DNA of 64,000 nucleotides from Gammaproteobacteria bacterium (GTDB lineage: Bacteria > Pseudomonadota > Gammaproteobacteria > Burkholderiales > Rhodocyclaceae). A program made the position numbers and the translations under genes. The DNA lies in assembly GCA_018828385.1 (NCBI GenBank), contig JAHJVE010000023.1, positions 310,001 to 374,000 on the forward strand, written 5' to 3'. Below the pieces are notes generated by a model. It was not told where the DNA came from. It saw only the letters and a list, made by a program, of their open reading frames with translations, and did no database searches. Below, piece by piece: positions 1 through 9,563 of the stretch; the stretch's first letter is position 1; each line of letters opens with the position of its first letter.

Positions 1-72
1 ATGCTCACCGGCTTTCCCTGTATCGCCGAAATCGCTGATCAATCCCCCAAACCCACTCAACAAGAGGTAAGC

Positions 73-1542
73 ATGAAACGTAATTCGCTCCAAATGACCG
101 TCGCCGCCATTGCCGTTGCCGCCGCCGTTGGCGGTGCCTATTCGCTCGGCCAGAATGTGCCCATCGGCCACGCCAATGCCGCTACCCAACCGACCGCTGC
201 TGTCGTCGCCGCCCCGCCCGTCAGCGTCACCATCCCCAACGGCCTGCCCGACATGCGCAGCATCGTCGCCGGCAACGCCCCGGCTGTCGTCAACATCAGC
301 GTCACCGGCACACGCAAGACGGCGTCCAACCTGCCCGACCTCCAGCAGATGGACCCGAACGATCCGTTCTTCCAGTTCTTCCGCCATTTCCGCGGCCAGA
401 TGCCGGAGAGCAACCAGCCGATGTACGGCCTCGGCTCGGGCTTCATCGTCACCGCCGACGGCACGGTGCTGACCAACGCCCACGTCGTCGACGGCGCCGA
501 GGAAGTCACCGTCAAGCTCAACGACAAACGCGAATTCAAGGCCAAGGTGCTCGGCCTCGACAAGGCCAGCGACGTCGCCGTGCTCAAAATCGATGCCAAA
601 AATCTGCCGACCGTGAAGCTCGGTACCTCGCTGCAAACCCAGGTCGGCGATTGGGTGCTCGCCATCGGCTCGCCCTACGGCTTCGAAAGCAGCGCCAGCG
701 CCGGCATCGTCTCCGCCAAGTCGCGCAACCTGCCGGACGGTAGCTACGTCCCCTTCATCCAGACCGACGTTGCGGTCAATCCCGGCAACTCCGGCGGCCC
801 GCTGTTCAACATGAACGGCGAAGTGATCGGCATCAACTCGCAGATCTATTCGCGCAGCGGCGGCTACCAGGGTCTCTCCTTCGCCATCCCGATCGAAGTG
901 GCGATGAATGTCGAGAAGCAGATCGTCACCAACGGCAAAGTCCAGCGCGGCAAGCTCGGCGTCAGCATCCAGGAAGTCAATCAGTCGCTGGCTGACAGCT
1001 TCGGCCTGGCCAAACCGGCCGGCGCCCTCGTCGCCTCGGTCGAAAAAGGCAGCCCGGCCGCCAAGGGCGGGCTGGAACCAGGCGACGTCATTCTCGGCAT
1101 CGACGGCAAGACCATCGAAAGCTCCGGCGAACTGCCAGCCGCCGTTGCCGCCAAGATGCCCGGCGAAACGGCTCGCCTGCAAGTCTGGCGCAAGGGCGAA
1201 ACGCGCAATATCGAGGTCAAGGTCGGCAGCTTCGGCGAGGAAAAAGTGGCATCGAACGAAGCCCCATCCGCCGACAAAGGCCGCCTCGGCGTCGCCGTCC
1301 GCCCGCTGACCCCAGAAGAACAGCGTCTGGCCGAAGTCAAAGGCGGTCTACTCGTCGAACAAGCCAGCGGCGCCGCCGGCCGGGCCGGCATCCGCCCGGG
1401 TGACATCATTGTTTCGGTGAACGGCCAGCCGATCGGCGATATCGACCAGCTACGCGGCATCATCGCCAAATCCGGCAAGAAAGCCGCCATCCTGATCGAA
1501 CGCGGCGATTCGCGAATATTCGTCCCGGTCGACCTGGGCTAA
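73..1542 (+). CDS. degP: DegP/DegQ-family periplasmic serine endoprotease (Do)
   Basis: Periplasmic HtrA protease that degrades or refolds damaged envelope proteins. The 489-aa product has an N-terminal signal segment, a trypsin-like domain with the full triad (His137 in TNAHVV, Asp167 in SDVAVL, Ser240 in GNSGGP), and two C-terminal PDZ domains, as in DegP/DegQ/MucD. The frame is open from base 1, but the ATG at 73 is preferred because AAGAGGTAAG precedes it and the signal peptide begins there. A strong hairpin terminator follows directly. MucD is an equally good name; the paralogue cannot be fixed from sequence alone. Confidence 0.93.
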   Translation: MKRNSLQMTVAAIAVAAAVGGAYSLGQNVPIGHANAATQPTAAVVAAPPVSVTIPNGLPDMRSIVAGNAPAVVNISVTGTRKTASNLPDLQQMDPNDPFFQFFRHFRGQMPESNQPMYGLGSGFIVTADGTVLTNAHVVDGAEEVTVKLNDKREFKAKVLGLDKASDVAVLKIDAKNLPTVKLGTSLQTQVGDWVLAIGSPYGFESSASAGIVSAKSRNLPDGSYVPFIQTDVAVNPGNSGGPLFNMNGEVIGINSQIYSRSGGYQGLSFAIPIEVAMNVEKQIVTNGKVQRGKLGVSIQEVNQSLADSFGLAKPAGALVASVEKGSPAAKGGLEPGDVILGIDGKTIESSGELPAAVAAKMPGETARLQVWRKGETRNIEVKVGSFGEEKVASNEAPSADKGRLGVAVRPLTPEEQRLAEVKGGLLVEQASGAAGRAGIRPGDIIVSVNGQPIGDIDQLRGIIAKSGKKAAILIERGDSRIFVPVDLG

Positions 1543-1544
1543 AC

Positions 1545-1580
1545 GTCAAAAAGGCCGTTCGAACGAACGGCCTTTTTGAC
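1545..1580 (+). terminator. Intrinsic terminator after degP
   Basis: A near-perfect inverted repeat (GTCAAAAAGGCCGTTC and its complement around GAAC) begins three bases after the degP stop. Its arms end in A and T runs, so it can work in both directions and may also serve the convergent gene at 1608-2018. Confidence 0.85.
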
Positions 1581-1607
1581 GCTGGGAGTCCCCTTGGAAA
1601 GTCGCTG

Positions 1608-2018
1608 TTACCAGCGAAAAACAGCTTCAGACCTGCGCTTTTCGGTGATCGACAACTTCCTTTCTTGCTCCTGACCGTTCATCGAAACCTTGATCACGTA
1701 GCGCCCCGGCGGTACCCGGGCAAGCAGGAACGGCCCCGCCGAATTGACTTCAAGAACCTTGTCACCCTTGGCATTGAGCACAACCACATCGACGCTCCCG
1801 AGATAGGAGCCATCGCGCTCGGCAAAAAGAAGCTTCAGATTGAAATCCCGTTCACGCAAGCGGATTTCATCCACTTCCTCGTCACCGATTCCACCGCTGA
1901 CATAGGTCGCGTTTCCATAATTTTTTTCGACCAACGCGAACGCATCACTTTGGGCCATCACCTGCGAAGGCAGCACGCAGGCAAGCAACAGATACACGAG
2001 AGAAAAAAGTTTTGTCAT
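1608..2018 (-). CDS. Small secreted protein with a carboxypeptidase-regulatory-like (beta-sandwich) domain
   Basis: A 136-aa protein with a clear signal peptide (hydrophobic LVYLLLACVL, cleavage probably after VMAQ). The mature part ends in a PPGRYVIKV stretch typical of carboxypeptidase regulatory-like folds, which often sit in surface or periplasmic proteins. The ATG at 2018 is chosen over an upstream in-frame GTG (2027) because AAGAAAGG lies 8 nt before it. It converges with degP and shares its terminator. Function unknown. Confidence 0.7.
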   Translation of the reverse strand: MTKLFSLVYLLLACVLPSQVMAQSDAFALVEKNYGNATYVSGGIGDEEVDEIRLRERDFNLKLLFAERDGSYLGSVDVVVLNAKGDKVLEVNSAGPFLLARVPPGRYVIKVSMNGQEQERKLSITEKRRSEAVFRW

Positions 2019-2205
2019 GACACGCACCTTTCTTTTTGAACCTACAGTTCAAGCGTAGCCTGCTGCGGCAATTCGTCAAATACTCTTCCGGAAATGACGG
2101 TCATTTCCGCCAGCCCCTTCGTCGCCTGTCAGCCGCCGTAATCTATCCGTAATAAATTGCTGCTAGAGTCCGCGTCGCCGGAGACAATGACAAGACAGAT
2201 TTAAA

Positions 2206-2388
2206 ATGACAAACAAAATTGAAGAACTTCGCCAGAAGGCCATCCAGCTGTGCGCCGAACACGGTGTTACGGTGCGCACTTACGGGCAAGCCTGGTGGTT
2301 GGTAGGCAACGGAATCAATCGCGTCGTAGCCGAACTGGCAGGACTCTGCCGCACCGACATCGCTCCCCTGACCGTCGCCGAGCGCTAG
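2206..2388 (+). CDS. Small hypothetical protein (60 aa)
   Basis: Short soluble protein starting MTNKIEELRQKA, with a predicted N-terminal helix and a Trp-Trp pair (QAWWLVGNG) in the middle. No known domain is recognised and the Shine-Dalgarno is weak. It is kept because the ATG follows an AT-rich, promoter-like region and the codon use resembles its neighbours. It stands alone between the divergent gene at 1608-2018 and the palindromic element at 2501. Confidence 0.5.
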   Translation: MTNKIEELRQKAIQLCAEHGVTVRTYGQAWWLVGNGINRVVAELAGLCRTDIAPLTVAER

Positions 2389-2500
2389 GCGTGCGCCAAG
2401 AGCAGCCGCAACAAACCTCGGTCACGCCGACCGCTTCAGCACCAGGCCAGGGTTGGCACGCCTTGCGACTCGCCCAGGCGCGACAACAAGGCGGCGACCT

Positions 2501-2666
2501 CTAATACTGCGCTCCGCCAAACCGCTAACATTAAATCGCGCCTTCTCGCGCCATGCGACGTTGCAAATCCTCGCCATAGCTACGGCTATGTCTGTGGTTT
2601 GCGCCTTGCCTGACACGAAAATACCTCGATTTTATTCTTAAGTTCATTGACGGAACGCTGTACTAG
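2501..2666. repeat. 166-bp imperfect palindromic element (non-autonomous, MITE-like)
   Basis: The segment folds on itself around TACG at 2581-2584. The inner arms are CATAGC/GCTATG. The outer arms match over about 75 bp each with scattered mismatches, ending in CTAATACTGCGCTCCG on the left and the complement of CGGAACGCTGTACTAG on the right. It lies in the 436-bp non-coding gap between 2388 and 2825 and contains no convincing gene. A palindrome of this size with near-identical ends suggests a dispersed miniature element; only one copy lies in this window. Confidence 0.7.
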
Positions 2667-2757
2667 TCTGGATTTTCACGAGATTCGTTGGCGAGTTTTT
2701 GCATTGGCTTATCCGGAGGGATCGGTTGCGCCCGTATGCCGAAATTATCCTGCTCGG

Positions 2758-2783
2758 AAAAAAGCCCCTTTCGGGGCTTTTTG
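2758..2783 (-). terminator. Intrinsic terminator downstream of the UPF0149 gene
   Basis: AAAAAAGCCCC, loop TTTC, GGGGCTTTTT forms a stable hairpin with U-tracts on both sides. It lies about 40 bp beyond the stop of the minus-strand gene at 2825-3520. Confidence 0.85.
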
Positions 2784-2824
2784 CGGTCCCACTTGTGCCA
2801 GCGATAAAGCCAGCAAGGCGCTGA

Positions 2825-3520
2825 TCAGTTCAGCTTTTCCGGGCTACCGCAGCACTGCTTGAACTTCTTGCCGCTGCCGCAGGGGCACGGGTCGTTGCGG
2901 CCGGCTTTGTCGCCTTCGCGCTGGACCGTGCCGCCGGTGCGCTTATTGCGCCAGAAGTTGTACAGGGTCTGGACGATGACTGGCAGGTTTTCCTGGATGT
3001 CGGCGACCAGGCGGGCTTCTTCGGCGGGTGGGAACCAGCGTTCGCCGCTCTTTTCGGCGTCTTCCTTGAGCATGCCGTTGAGCAGAAACATGGGTTCGAG
3101 CAGTTCGGACAAGTCGTCGGCGTGCTTGCCGGCCATTTCGTACCAGTCGCCGGCCAGACCGGCGCCGAAGACGTAGGAGTCAGCCCAGGCTTCGTAGTCG
3201 TATTCTTCGCAGCTTTCGTCGAGCGGATAGAGCACCGGAGCTATCGTTTCGTCGGCCAGCAGCGCGGCGGCGAGATCGTTGTTGAGGCGCATGAGCAGTT
3301 CGAGGGCAGCTTCGACATCCGGGTTGCCGCCGGCTTCGAGGCCCTTGCCCAATGCTTCGGTCAACCAGATTGCCGGCGCTACCGGCTCAGGGGCGCTGAC
3401 GACGGCGCACAGCATGGCTTGAATCTCGTCGAGGCGCATAGCCTCGCCCTGGAAAACTTCGGATTCGAGCAGTTCTTCAAGCCGGTCAAGATCGGCATCG
3501 GTCAGGGGGGTTGGGTTCAT
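2825..3520 (-). CDS. UPF0149 (YecA/YgfB) family protein with C-terminal SEC-C zinc motif
   Basis: A 231-aa cytoplasmic protein. The N-terminal three quarters is the all-helical UPF0149 fold seen in YgfB and YecA. The last 25 residues are a SEC-C metal-binding motif ([16 protein letters not shown]) like that at the SecA C-terminus. The ATG at 3520 is chosen over an upstream TTG because GAGGA lies 8-9 nt before it. Function of the family is uncertain; the SEC-C tail suggests zinc-dependent contact with ribosomes or SecB-type partners. Confidence 0.88.
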   Translation of the reverse strand: MNPTPLTDADLDRLEELLESEVFQGEAMRLDEIQAMLCAVVSAPEPVAPAIWLTEALGKGLEAGGNPDVEAALELLMRLNNDLAAALLADETIAPVLYPLDESCEEYDYEAWADSYVFGAGLAGDWYEMAGKHADDLSELLEPMFLLNGMLKEDAEKSGERWFPPAEEARLVADIQENLPVIVQTLYNFWRNKRTGGTVQREGDKAGRNDPCPCGSGKKFKQCCGSPEKLN

Positions 3521-3592
3521 CGCTTTGGTCCTCGGCAATTGCAGAATGATAGCCCAGAACCGCCCTGCCCGCAGCCTCTGGCTGCCATCTGA

Positions 3593-4192
3593 CTAACCGG
3601 AAAGTGCCCCTGCCGGGCTGCCCGGAGCTTGGATCTGGACCGGCACATCGACATCCTTGAGTACGCCGGGATCGTCGACCGGGCAGAGCACCAGCGCCGC
3701 TGGATCGGCCTCGAGAATGGCCTTGCCGCCCTGGTCGCCGGTCAGCGCCAGTAGCTCGGCCCGATACGCAGCGCCGAAGGCGACTGGATGACCTGGGCAA
3801 CCGTCATGGATCGGCCGGGCCAGCGCCGCCCCGTCTTGCATGGCGTGAAGAACTGCGTGGTAACTGGCCGGCTCTATGTAGGGCATGTCCGCCAGCGCGA
3901 CTATCCAGCCGACTGCATCGGCTGTGGCCGCGACGCCGCTGGCCAGGCTGTGGCCCATGCCCTGCTCCGCCTCTGCGCAAACGACGGTTTCCAGCCCTTC
4001 TGCCTCCAGCAGACTGGCCAGCACCGTATCGTCGGGCCGGATGACGACGATGCTGCGCGCACAAACGGCAGCCAGATGACGAGCCGAAGCGAGCGCCATC
4101 GGCGTGCCGTCGGCCAGCGGATGCAGCCGTTTGTCGGCGCCGAAGCGCCGGCTGCTGCCGGCCGCCAGCAAAATGCCGACAATCTGGTTCAT
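3593..4192 (-). CDS. mocA: MocA-like nucleotidyltransferase (molybdenum cofactor cytidylyltransferase)
   Basis: A 199-aa enzyme with the MobA/MocA signature LLAAGSSRRFGADK at the N-terminus and a metal-site Asp in ALADMPY. It is expected to transfer CMP from CTP to molybdopterin, giving the MCD cofactor used by xanthine-oxidase-family enzymes. It is the last gene of the iorA-iorB-xdhC-mocA operon; its ATG overlaps the xdhC stop by 4 bp (ATGA). CTP versus GTP specificity is inferred from this partnership. Confidence 0.85.
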   Translation of the reverse strand: MNQIVGILLAAGSSRRFGADKRLHPLADGTPMALASARHLAAVCARSIVVIRPDDTVLASLLEAEGLETVVCAEAEQGMGHSLASGVAATADAVGWIVALADMPYIEPASYHAVLHAMQDGAALARPIHDGCPGHPVAFGAAYRAELLALTGDQGGKAILEADPAALVLCPVDDPGVLKDVDVPVQIQAPGSPAGALSG

Positions 4193-5184
4193 GCGACCCG
4201 GCAGGCGTAGGGATCGGTGACTGCTACGGTCGACCGGAAAATTTGCCCATTTTTCACAGCGGTCATTTCGGCGAGGATGGAGACGGCGATCTCCGGCGGC
4301 GTGCGGCTACCAATGGGCAGGCCGACCGGGCCATGCAGGCGGTCGACTTCGGCTTGCGACAGGTCGAAATATTGCAGCAGGCGTTCGCGGCGTTTGCTGT
4401 TGTTGGCCTGCGAACCGAGCGCGCCGACGTAGAAGGCCGGCGACTTGAGCGCTTCAAGCAGGGCCATGTCGTCGAGCTTGGGATCGTGGGTCAGCGCCAC
4501 CACGGCGCTGCGCGGGTCGAGGCTGAGTTCGGTCACGGCATCGTCGGGCATCGCGGCGATGCGCTCGGTGCCGGGCACATCCCAGCCGTCGGCATACTCG
4601 CTGCGCGGGTCGCAGATGTAGACGCGATAACCGAGGGCCTGCGCCATCGTCGCCAGGTACCGTGAAATCTGCCCGGCGCCGATGATCAGCAGCCGCCAGG
4701 CCGGGCCGTGCAGGGTGACCAGCGTCTGACCATCCCATTGCTGGCTGTCGCCGGCGCTGCCGCCTTCTAGACTGACCGCGCCGCTCGCCAGCACCACGCG
4801 GCGGTGCACCAGCTGGCCGGTGGCGATGCGCTGGGCGAGTTGTTCGAGCAAGGCGGCATCCGGCGCCGGTTCGAGCACCAGTTCCAGCGTGCCGCCGCAG
4901 GGCAGGCCGAAGCGATGCGCCTCGTCGGCCGTGACGCCGTAGCGCAGCAGGCGCGGCGCGCTACCCGTGAACTCCCCGACAGCGGCCCGCCGAATCAGGT
5001 CGTCCTCGATGCAACCACCGGAAACCGAACCCTGAACCTGCCCGTCGTCGCGCAGAATCATCCAGGCGCCGGGCGGGCGCGGGGCGGAACCCCAGGTCCG
5101 GGCGACGGTGATCAGTGCGAAGCGATGCCCGGCCGCCGCCCATTTTCGGGCAGCGTCGAGGACCTGCGTGTCGAGGCTGTCCAT
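4189..5184 (-). CDS. xdhC: XdhC/CoxI-family molybdoenzyme maturation factor
   Basis: A 331-aa protein with an N-terminal XdhC/CoxI domain ([19 protein letters not shown]) and a C-terminal Rossmann domain ([10 protein letters not shown]). XdhC proteins hold and sulfurate MCD and deliver it to the hydroxylase apoenzyme. The ATG at 5184 begins 1 bp after the iorB stop, so the genes are translationally coupled. An open frame continues upstream but lies inside iorB. The C-terminal coding end carries a copy of the dispersed 40-bp repeat (4222-4268), read antisense as [10 protein letters not shown]. Confidence 0.9.
   Translation of the reverse strand: MDSLDTQVLDAARKWAAAGHRFALITVARTWGSAPRPPGAWMILRDDGQVQGSVSGGCIEDDLIRRAAVGEFTGSAPRLLRYGVTADEAHRFGLPCGGTLELVLEPAPDAALLEQLAQRIATGQLVHRRVVLASGAVSLEGGSAGDSQQWDGQTLVTLHGPAWRLLIIGAGQISRYLATMAQALGYRVYICDPRSEYADGWDVPGTERIAAMPDDAVTELSLDPRSAVVALTHDPKLDDMALLEALKSPAFYVGALGSQANNSKRRERLLQYFDLSQAEVDRLHGPVGLPIGSRTPPEIAVSILAEMTAVKNGQIFRSTVAVTDPYACRVA
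4222..4268 (+). repeat. Dispersed 40-bp repeat, copy 1 (in xdhC)
   Basis: TGCTACGGTCGACCGG plus A/T-rich tail with TTTGCCCATTTTT. It lies in the 3' end of xdhC, antisense to it. Confidence 0.85.
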
Positions 5185-5185
5185 G

Positions 5186-7369
5186 TCAGGCCACCAGCTC
5201 GGCGGTGTTGAACGGCATCTTGTGCAGGAACTTGCCGGTGGCGGCAGCGATGGCGTTGGCCACGGCCGGCGCCAGCGGCGGCACGCCGGGTTCGCCGATG
5301 CCGGTCGGAGCGCCGGTTGAAGCCACGATGTGCACCTCGACCACCGGCATTTCATCGATGCGTATCGGCGCATAGCTGTCGAAATTGCCTTGCTCGACCC
5401 GGCCTTCCTTGAGCGTGATTTCACCGTGCAAGGCGGCTGAAAGTGCGAAGCCAACAGCCCCTTCGACCTGCGAACGGATGTTGTCCGGATTGATCGCCGT
5501 GCCGCAATCGACGGCGCAAATGACGCGGTCGACCTTGATCGAGCCATCCTTTTTAACCGTCACTTCGGCCACCTGGGCGACGAATGAGTTGAACGATTCA
5601 TGCACCGCCACGCCGCGCCCACGCCGCTCGCCGGCTGCCGCCTTGAGCGGCGTTCCCCAGTTGGCTTTCTCGGCCGCCAGCTTGAGTACGCCGGCGTGCT
5701 TGGGGTGCTCGGTCAGCAATTCCAGGCGCAGGGCGACCGGGTCCTTGCCCATCGCCGCCGCGACCTGATCGAGGAAAACCTCGGTCGAGTACGCCGTATG
5801 CGACGAACCCACCGAGCGCCACCAGAGTACCGGCACGCCGATATTGGTCGGCGTATGCAGATCAACCAGCAGGTTGGGAATCGCATACGGCAGATTCGAA
5901 GCGCCTTCGACCGAAACGTGATCGATGCCGTCCTTGACCAGCATCGCCTCGAATGGCGAGCCAGTAATGATCGACTGGCCAACCAGCCGATGATGCCAGC
6001 CGACCAGCTTGCCGCTGCCGTCGAGCGCCGCTTCCAGCGCGTGGTGGAAGAGCGGCCGGTAGTAGCCGCCGCGCATGTCGTCCTCGCGCAGCCAGACCAG
6101 CTTGACCGGGGCCTTGCCATTGATCGCCTTGACGATGTGCGCCGCCTCCAGCACGTAATCCGACTGGGTGCAGGCCCGCCGTCCGAAACTGCCGCCGGCG
6201 TAGAGCATGTTGAGCTTGACCTGTTCCGGCTTGAGGCCGAACAGCGCGGCCACCCGGCCCTGATCGACAGTCTGGAACTGCTCCCCGTTCCACACGTCGC
6301 AGCCATCAGCCTTGAGCTGGACGACGCAGTTCATCGGCTCCATCGCGGCGTGGGCGAGGTAGGGGAAATCGAAGGAGGCTCTGACCACTTTGGCGGCGCC
6401 GGCAAAGGTTTTTGCCGTATCGCCCTTATTCGCGGCGATCAGGCCGGGCTTCTTGGCCATTTCCTTGTATTGGGCCAGGATCTCATCGCTGCCCAGCTTG
6501 AAGGCCTTGCTGTCGTCCCAGACGACCGACAGCGCATCGCGCCCTTTCTTGGCGCTCCACGTGTCGGTGGCCAGCACAGCAACGCCCTGCGGAATCTGTA
6601 CCACATCGACGACACCCTTGATCGCCTTGGCCTTGGTCGCATCGAAGGACTTCACCGTAGCGCCGAACTGCGGCGGATGGGCGACCACGGCGACCAGCAT
6701 GCCGGGCAGGAAAACATCCTGCGTGAATTGCGCCGTGCCATTGGTCTTGGCCGCGCTGTCCTTGCGTTTGGCCTGCTTGCCGATCAGGCGGAAATCCTTG
6801 GGGTCTTTGAGCTTGACCTCAGTCGGCACGGTTTCTTTGGCCGCATCAAGCGCCAGTTCGCCAAAGCTGGCCTTGCGGCCACTGCCGGCATGGCTGAGGA
6901 TGCCGTCGCGCACGACAATCTCCGCCGCGCCGACATTCCAGCGCCTGGCAGCGGCGGAAACCAGCATGGCCCGACCGCTTGCCCCGGCCTTGCGCATCTG
7001 GTCCCAGGAATTGGCCATCGCCGTGCTGCCGCCGGTGCCCTGCGCCGGGCCCCAGAAGGTGTTGTTGTAGCGCTTGGCGTCGGCTGCGGCGCCTTCGATG
7101 CGAACCTGCGCCCAGTCCGCATCGAGTTCATCAGCCAGAATCGTGGCCAGACCGGTGTAGGTGCCCTGCCCCATTTCGAGGTGCTTGGACATGACGGTCA
7201 CGCTGTTGTCGGCGCCGATTTTCAAAAATGCGTTAATTTCGGCGTTGACCGTAGCAACACGGTTCAACTTGCCGGCAGCGACAGCCGGCAGGCAAAAACC
7301 CAGCGTCAGGCCGGCGCTGCCTTGCAGGAAACGGCGGCGGCTGAGGTTTTCAATGATGATTTCGCTCAT
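5186..7369 (-). CDS. iorB: Molybdopterin-binding large subunit of an aldehyde/isoquinoline oxidoreductase
   Basis: A 727-aa xanthine-oxidase-family Mo subunit. A Tat signal ([11 protein letters not shown]) at residues 9-20 predicts folded export to the periplasm, as in IorB-type enzymes. Typical motifs include [17 protein letters not shown] and the C-terminal GIGEPGVPP with its active-site Glu. It pairs with the 2Fe-2S subunit upstream. The ATG at 7369 has GAGGAGATTGATC before it. The substrate cannot be read from sequence. A repeat copy at 7214-7257 encodes [12 protein letters not shown] just after the signal peptide. Confidence 0.88.
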   Translation of the reverse strand: MSEIIIENLSRRRFLQGSAGLTLGFCLPAVAAGKLNRVATVNAEINAFLKIGADNSVTVMSKHLEMGQGTYTGLATILADELDADWAQVRIEGAAADAKRYNNTFWGPAQGTGGSTAMANSWDQMRKAGASGRAMLVSAAARRWNVGAAEIVVRDGILSHAGSGRKASFGELALDAAKETVPTEVKLKDPKDFRLIGKQAKRKDSAAKTNGTAQFTQDVFLPGMLVAVVAHPPQFGATVKSFDATKAKAIKGVVDVVQIPQGVAVLATDTWSAKKGRDALSVVWDDSKAFKLGSDEILAQYKEMAKKPGLIAANKGDTAKTFAGAAKVVRASFDFPYLAHAAMEPMNCVVQLKADGCDVWNGEQFQTVDQGRVAALFGLKPEQVKLNMLYAGGSFGRRACTQSDYVLEAAHIVKAINGKAPVKLVWLREDDMRGGYYRPLFHHALEAALDGSGKLVGWHHRLVGQSIITGSPFEAMLVKDGIDHVSVEGASNLPYAIPNLLVDLHTPTNIGVPVLWWRSVGSSHTAYSTEVFLDQVAAAMGKDPVALRLELLTEHPKHAGVLKLAAEKANWGTPLKAAAGERRGRGVAVHESFNSFVAQVAEVTVKKDGSIKVDRVICAVDCGTAINPDNIRSQVEGAVGFALSAALHGEITLKEGRVEQGNFDSYAPIRIDEMPVVEVHIVASTGAPTGIGEPGVPPLAPAVANAIAAATGKFLHKMPFNTAELVA
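7214..7257 (-). repeat. Dispersed 40-bp repeat, copy 2 (in iorB)
   Basis: Core GTTGCTACGGTCAAC with tail AAATTAACGCATTTTTGAAA. Sense to iorB; read as [13 protein letters not shown]. Confidence 0.82.
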
Positions 7370-7380
7370 GATCAATCTCC

Positions 7381-7839
7381 TCAGGCCAGCGCTTTGGCGG
7401 CTTCGTGGATGGCAGCGCGGACGCGCACATAGGTAGCGCAGCGGCACAGATTGCCCGACATGGCGTTGTCGATATCGGCATCGGTCGGCTTGCGGTTCTG
7501 GCTGAGCAGCGCCACGGCACTCATGATCTGCCCGGACTGGCAATAGCCGCACTGCACGACATCGAGCTTGCGCCAGGCTTCCTGCACCACCTTGCCGACG
7601 CGCTCGCTATCGACCGCCTCGATGGTCCTGATCTTGCGCCCAACCACCGCCGAGACCGGCGTCGAACAGGCTCGCACCGGCTCGCCATCGACATGCACCG
7701 TACAGGCGCCGCACAGCGCCTGGCCGCAGCCATATTTCGTCCCGGTCATCTGCAGGGTGTCGCGCAGCGCCCAGAGCAGCGGCGTATCGGGCGCCACATC
7801 GAGTTGATGCGCCTTGCCGTTAATAGTCAGTTTGATCAT
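7381..7839 (-). CDS. iorA: 2Fe-2S small subunit of the molybdenum hydroxylase
   Basis: A 152-aa protein with a plant-type ferredoxin domain ([13 protein letters not shown]) and an all-helical second [2Fe-2S] domain ([18 protein letters not shown]), eight cluster cysteines in all. It carries electrons from the Mo site of the large subunit. The ATG at 7839 is preferred over 7845 because GAGGAG lies 7 nt before it. It is the first gene of the iorA-iorB-xdhC-mocA operon and is divergent from an AraC regulator at 8017, which probably controls it. Confidence 0.92.
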   Translation of the reverse strand: MIKLTINGKAHQLDVAPDTPLLWALRDTLQMTGTKYGCGQALCGACTVHVDGEPVRACSTPVSAVVGRKIRTIEAVDSERVGKVVQEAWRKLDVVQCGYCQSGQIMSAVALLSQNRKPTDADIDNAMSGNLCRCATYVRVRAAIHEAAKALA

Positions 7840-8016
7840 CTGCATACTCCTCGTCGGAAGGGGATCAGCAGCCATCCCGTGGCTGCTGTTTGTGCGAATA
7901 GTGTGGGTGAAGCAAGGCGCCGAGCGATAACCCAATCGTGCAGACTTATTGCCTGATCCTCCAGAATCGGCCTGCCGCCTCTCGCCGGCCAGCGCCAAAA
8001 CCGCTACTCTCCGGTC

Positions 8017-8970
8017 ATGGATACTGCCGTTCTGACCACGCCTCGCCCAAATGATTCCAACGCCATGAATGACGCCGAACTGGCGCGCCAGCGAGCAGAA
8101 CTCGCCGCCCTCATCGACCGCCACTGCCCTGCCGATGGCATGGTGGATACGGCCATTCCCGGCGTCAAGATTTTCCGCGGATCGAACACCGAAGTGCCGA
8201 CCTGCACCATCATGACCTCGGTCTTCGCGATGATGGCCCAAGGCGCCAAACGCATCACGGTCGGCGACGACACCTACGATTACGATGCCCGCCATTACCT
8301 CATTTCATCGGTCGATCTGCCGATTTTTGGGCGCATCACCCGGGCCTCCATCGCCGAACCCTACCTCGGCCTGGGGCTCGCCATCGACCCGTTGAAGATC
8401 AACGAACTGGCTGCCGCCATGCCCAAAAATCGGGCATTTGAAGGCGTTGACCGTGGCATTGCCGTCGGCCTGCTCAGCGTCGACATCCAGAACACCGCCC
8501 TGCGCCTCGCCCGATTGCTCGATACGCCAGCCGACATCCCGGTGCTCGCCCCTATCATCGAACGCGAACTGCTCTACCGCCTGCTCGCCGGCCCCCTCGG
8601 TTCACGCCTGCGCCAGGCCGCCGCCAGCGGCAGCCACAGCCACCAGATCGTCCGCGCCATCGACTGGCTCAAAACCAACCTCGACCAGCCGCTCAGCATC
8701 GAACGGCTGGCCAGCCTGGCGAACATGAGCCGCTCGTCGCTGCACCATCATTTCAAGGCGCTGACCGCCATGACGCCGCTGCAATACCAGAAGCAGCTGC
8801 GTCTGCAGGAAGCCCGCCGCCTCATGCTGGTCAGCGATACCGATGCCGCCTCGGCGGCGCATCACGTCGGCTACGAAAGTCCCTCGCAATTCAACCGCGA
8901 ATATCGCCGCATGTTCGGCGCCCCGCCGGGCCGCGATGTCGCCCATTTTCGCCAGAGCCAGACGGCCTGA
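8017..8970 (+). CDS. AraC-family transcriptional regulator (AraC_N type)
   Basis: A 317-aa regulator with an N-terminal AraC_N sensor domain and two C-terminal helix-turn-helix motifs ([16 protein letters not shown] and the [15 protein letters not shown] segment). Divergent placement from the molybdenum-hydroxylase operon, with a shared 177-bp intergenic region, suggests it regulates that operon in response to the substrate aldehyde or heterocycle. An internal ATG at 8065 is an alternative start. A divergent repeat copy lies inside at 8421-8460, read as [10 protein letters not shown]. Confidence 0.88.
   Translation: MDTAVLTTPRPNDSNAMNDAELARQRAELAALIDRHCPADGMVDTAIPGVKIFRGSNTEVPTCTIMTSVFAMMAQGAKRITVGDDTYDYDARHYLISSVDLPIFGRITRASIAEPYLGLGLAIDPLKINELAAAMPKNRAFEGVDRGIAVGLLSVDIQNTALRLARLLDTPADIPVLAPIIERELLYRLLAGPLGSRLRQAAASGSHSHQIVRAIDWLKTNLDQPLSIERLASLANMSRSSLHHHFKALTAMTPLQYQKQLRLQEARRLMLVSDTDAASAAHHVGYESPSQFNREYRRMFGAPPGRDVAHFRQSQTA
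8421..8460 (-). repeat. Dispersed 40-bp repeat, degenerate copy 3 (in araC-type gene)
   Basis: Core variant TGCCACGGTCAACGCC, with a tail that keeps GCCC and the AAAAAT run. Antisense to its host; read as FEGVDRGIA. Confidence 0.6.
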
Positions 8971-9019
8971 ACCTCCGCCCGCCACGCTGGTCAGACTTGG
9001 CCACCACAAGGAAACAAGC

Positions 9020-9418
9020 ATGCCGAAAATCGAAAAAACCGACGCCGAATGGCGTGCCCAGCTCGATGAAACCGAATACCGCGTCACCCGCCAGAAAGGC
9101 ACCGAACGCGCCTTCACCGGCAAATATTGGGACACCCACGAAGACGGCACCTACCACTGCGTCTGCTGCGGCGCACCGCTCTTCCGCTCGGAAGCCAAGT
9201 TCGATTCCGGCTGCGGCTGGCCGAGCTTCCACACGCCGAACGACGAAAAACTCATCGACGAACACGTCGACCGCAGCGTCGGCATGCTCCGCACCGAAGT
9301 AACCTGCCACGACTGCGGCGCCCACCTCGGCCATGTCTTCGACGACGGCCCGGCACCGACGGGGGTGCGTTACTGCATCAACTCGGCATCGCTGAAGCTG
9401 GAGAAGGATGGAGCGTGA
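9020..9418 (+). CDS. msrB: Peptide-methionine (R)-S-oxide reductase MsrB
   Basis: A 132-aa enzyme that reduces methionine-R-sulfoxide in oxidised proteins. It has both zinc CxxC pairs (CVCCG near residue 45, CHDCG near 95) and the GCGWPSF and RYCINSASL motifs; the catalytic Cys is in RYCIN. The ATG at 9020 gives the canonical family length; a longer open frame extends back into the AraC gene and is rejected. It follows the regulator by 49 bp and is followed by a terminator. Confidence 0.95.
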   Translation: MPKIEKTDAEWRAQLDETEYRVTRQKGTERAFTGKYWDTHEDGTYHCVCCGAPLFRSEAKFDSGCGWPSFHTPNDEKLIDEHVDRSVGMLRTEVTCHDCGAHLGHVFDDGPAPTGVRYCINSASLKLEKDGA

Positions 9419-9447
9419 AGAGCAGATGAGGTTCGCCATGGTGAAAA

Positions 9448-9477
9448 ATTAATGGGGGCGTTAATGCCCCCATTAAT
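9448..9477 (+). terminator. Hairpin after msrB
   Basis: A perfect 12-bp stem (ATTAATGGGGGC with its complement) around GTTAAT lies 30 bp after the msrB stop. No long U-tract follows, so termination strength is uncertain. Confidence 0.65.
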
Positions 9478-9563
9478 GAAGTTAAAAACCCTGCCAAGAC
9501 GCAATTTCGTCAACGATCAGGGAAGAAACGGTATCGCAGTACCAGCACGGCCATTTGCCACTG

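Noticed and set aside
5600..7432. Long open frame of 610 codons on the plus strand opposite iorB
   Set aside because: It is antisense to a well-conserved gene in high-GC DNA and has no recognisable domain. Similar long shadows opposite mrcA (17432-18919), parE (23901-25829), the radical SAM gene (30333-32147), glrR (39135-40754) and the dinG-like gene (57782-59434) were also rejected.
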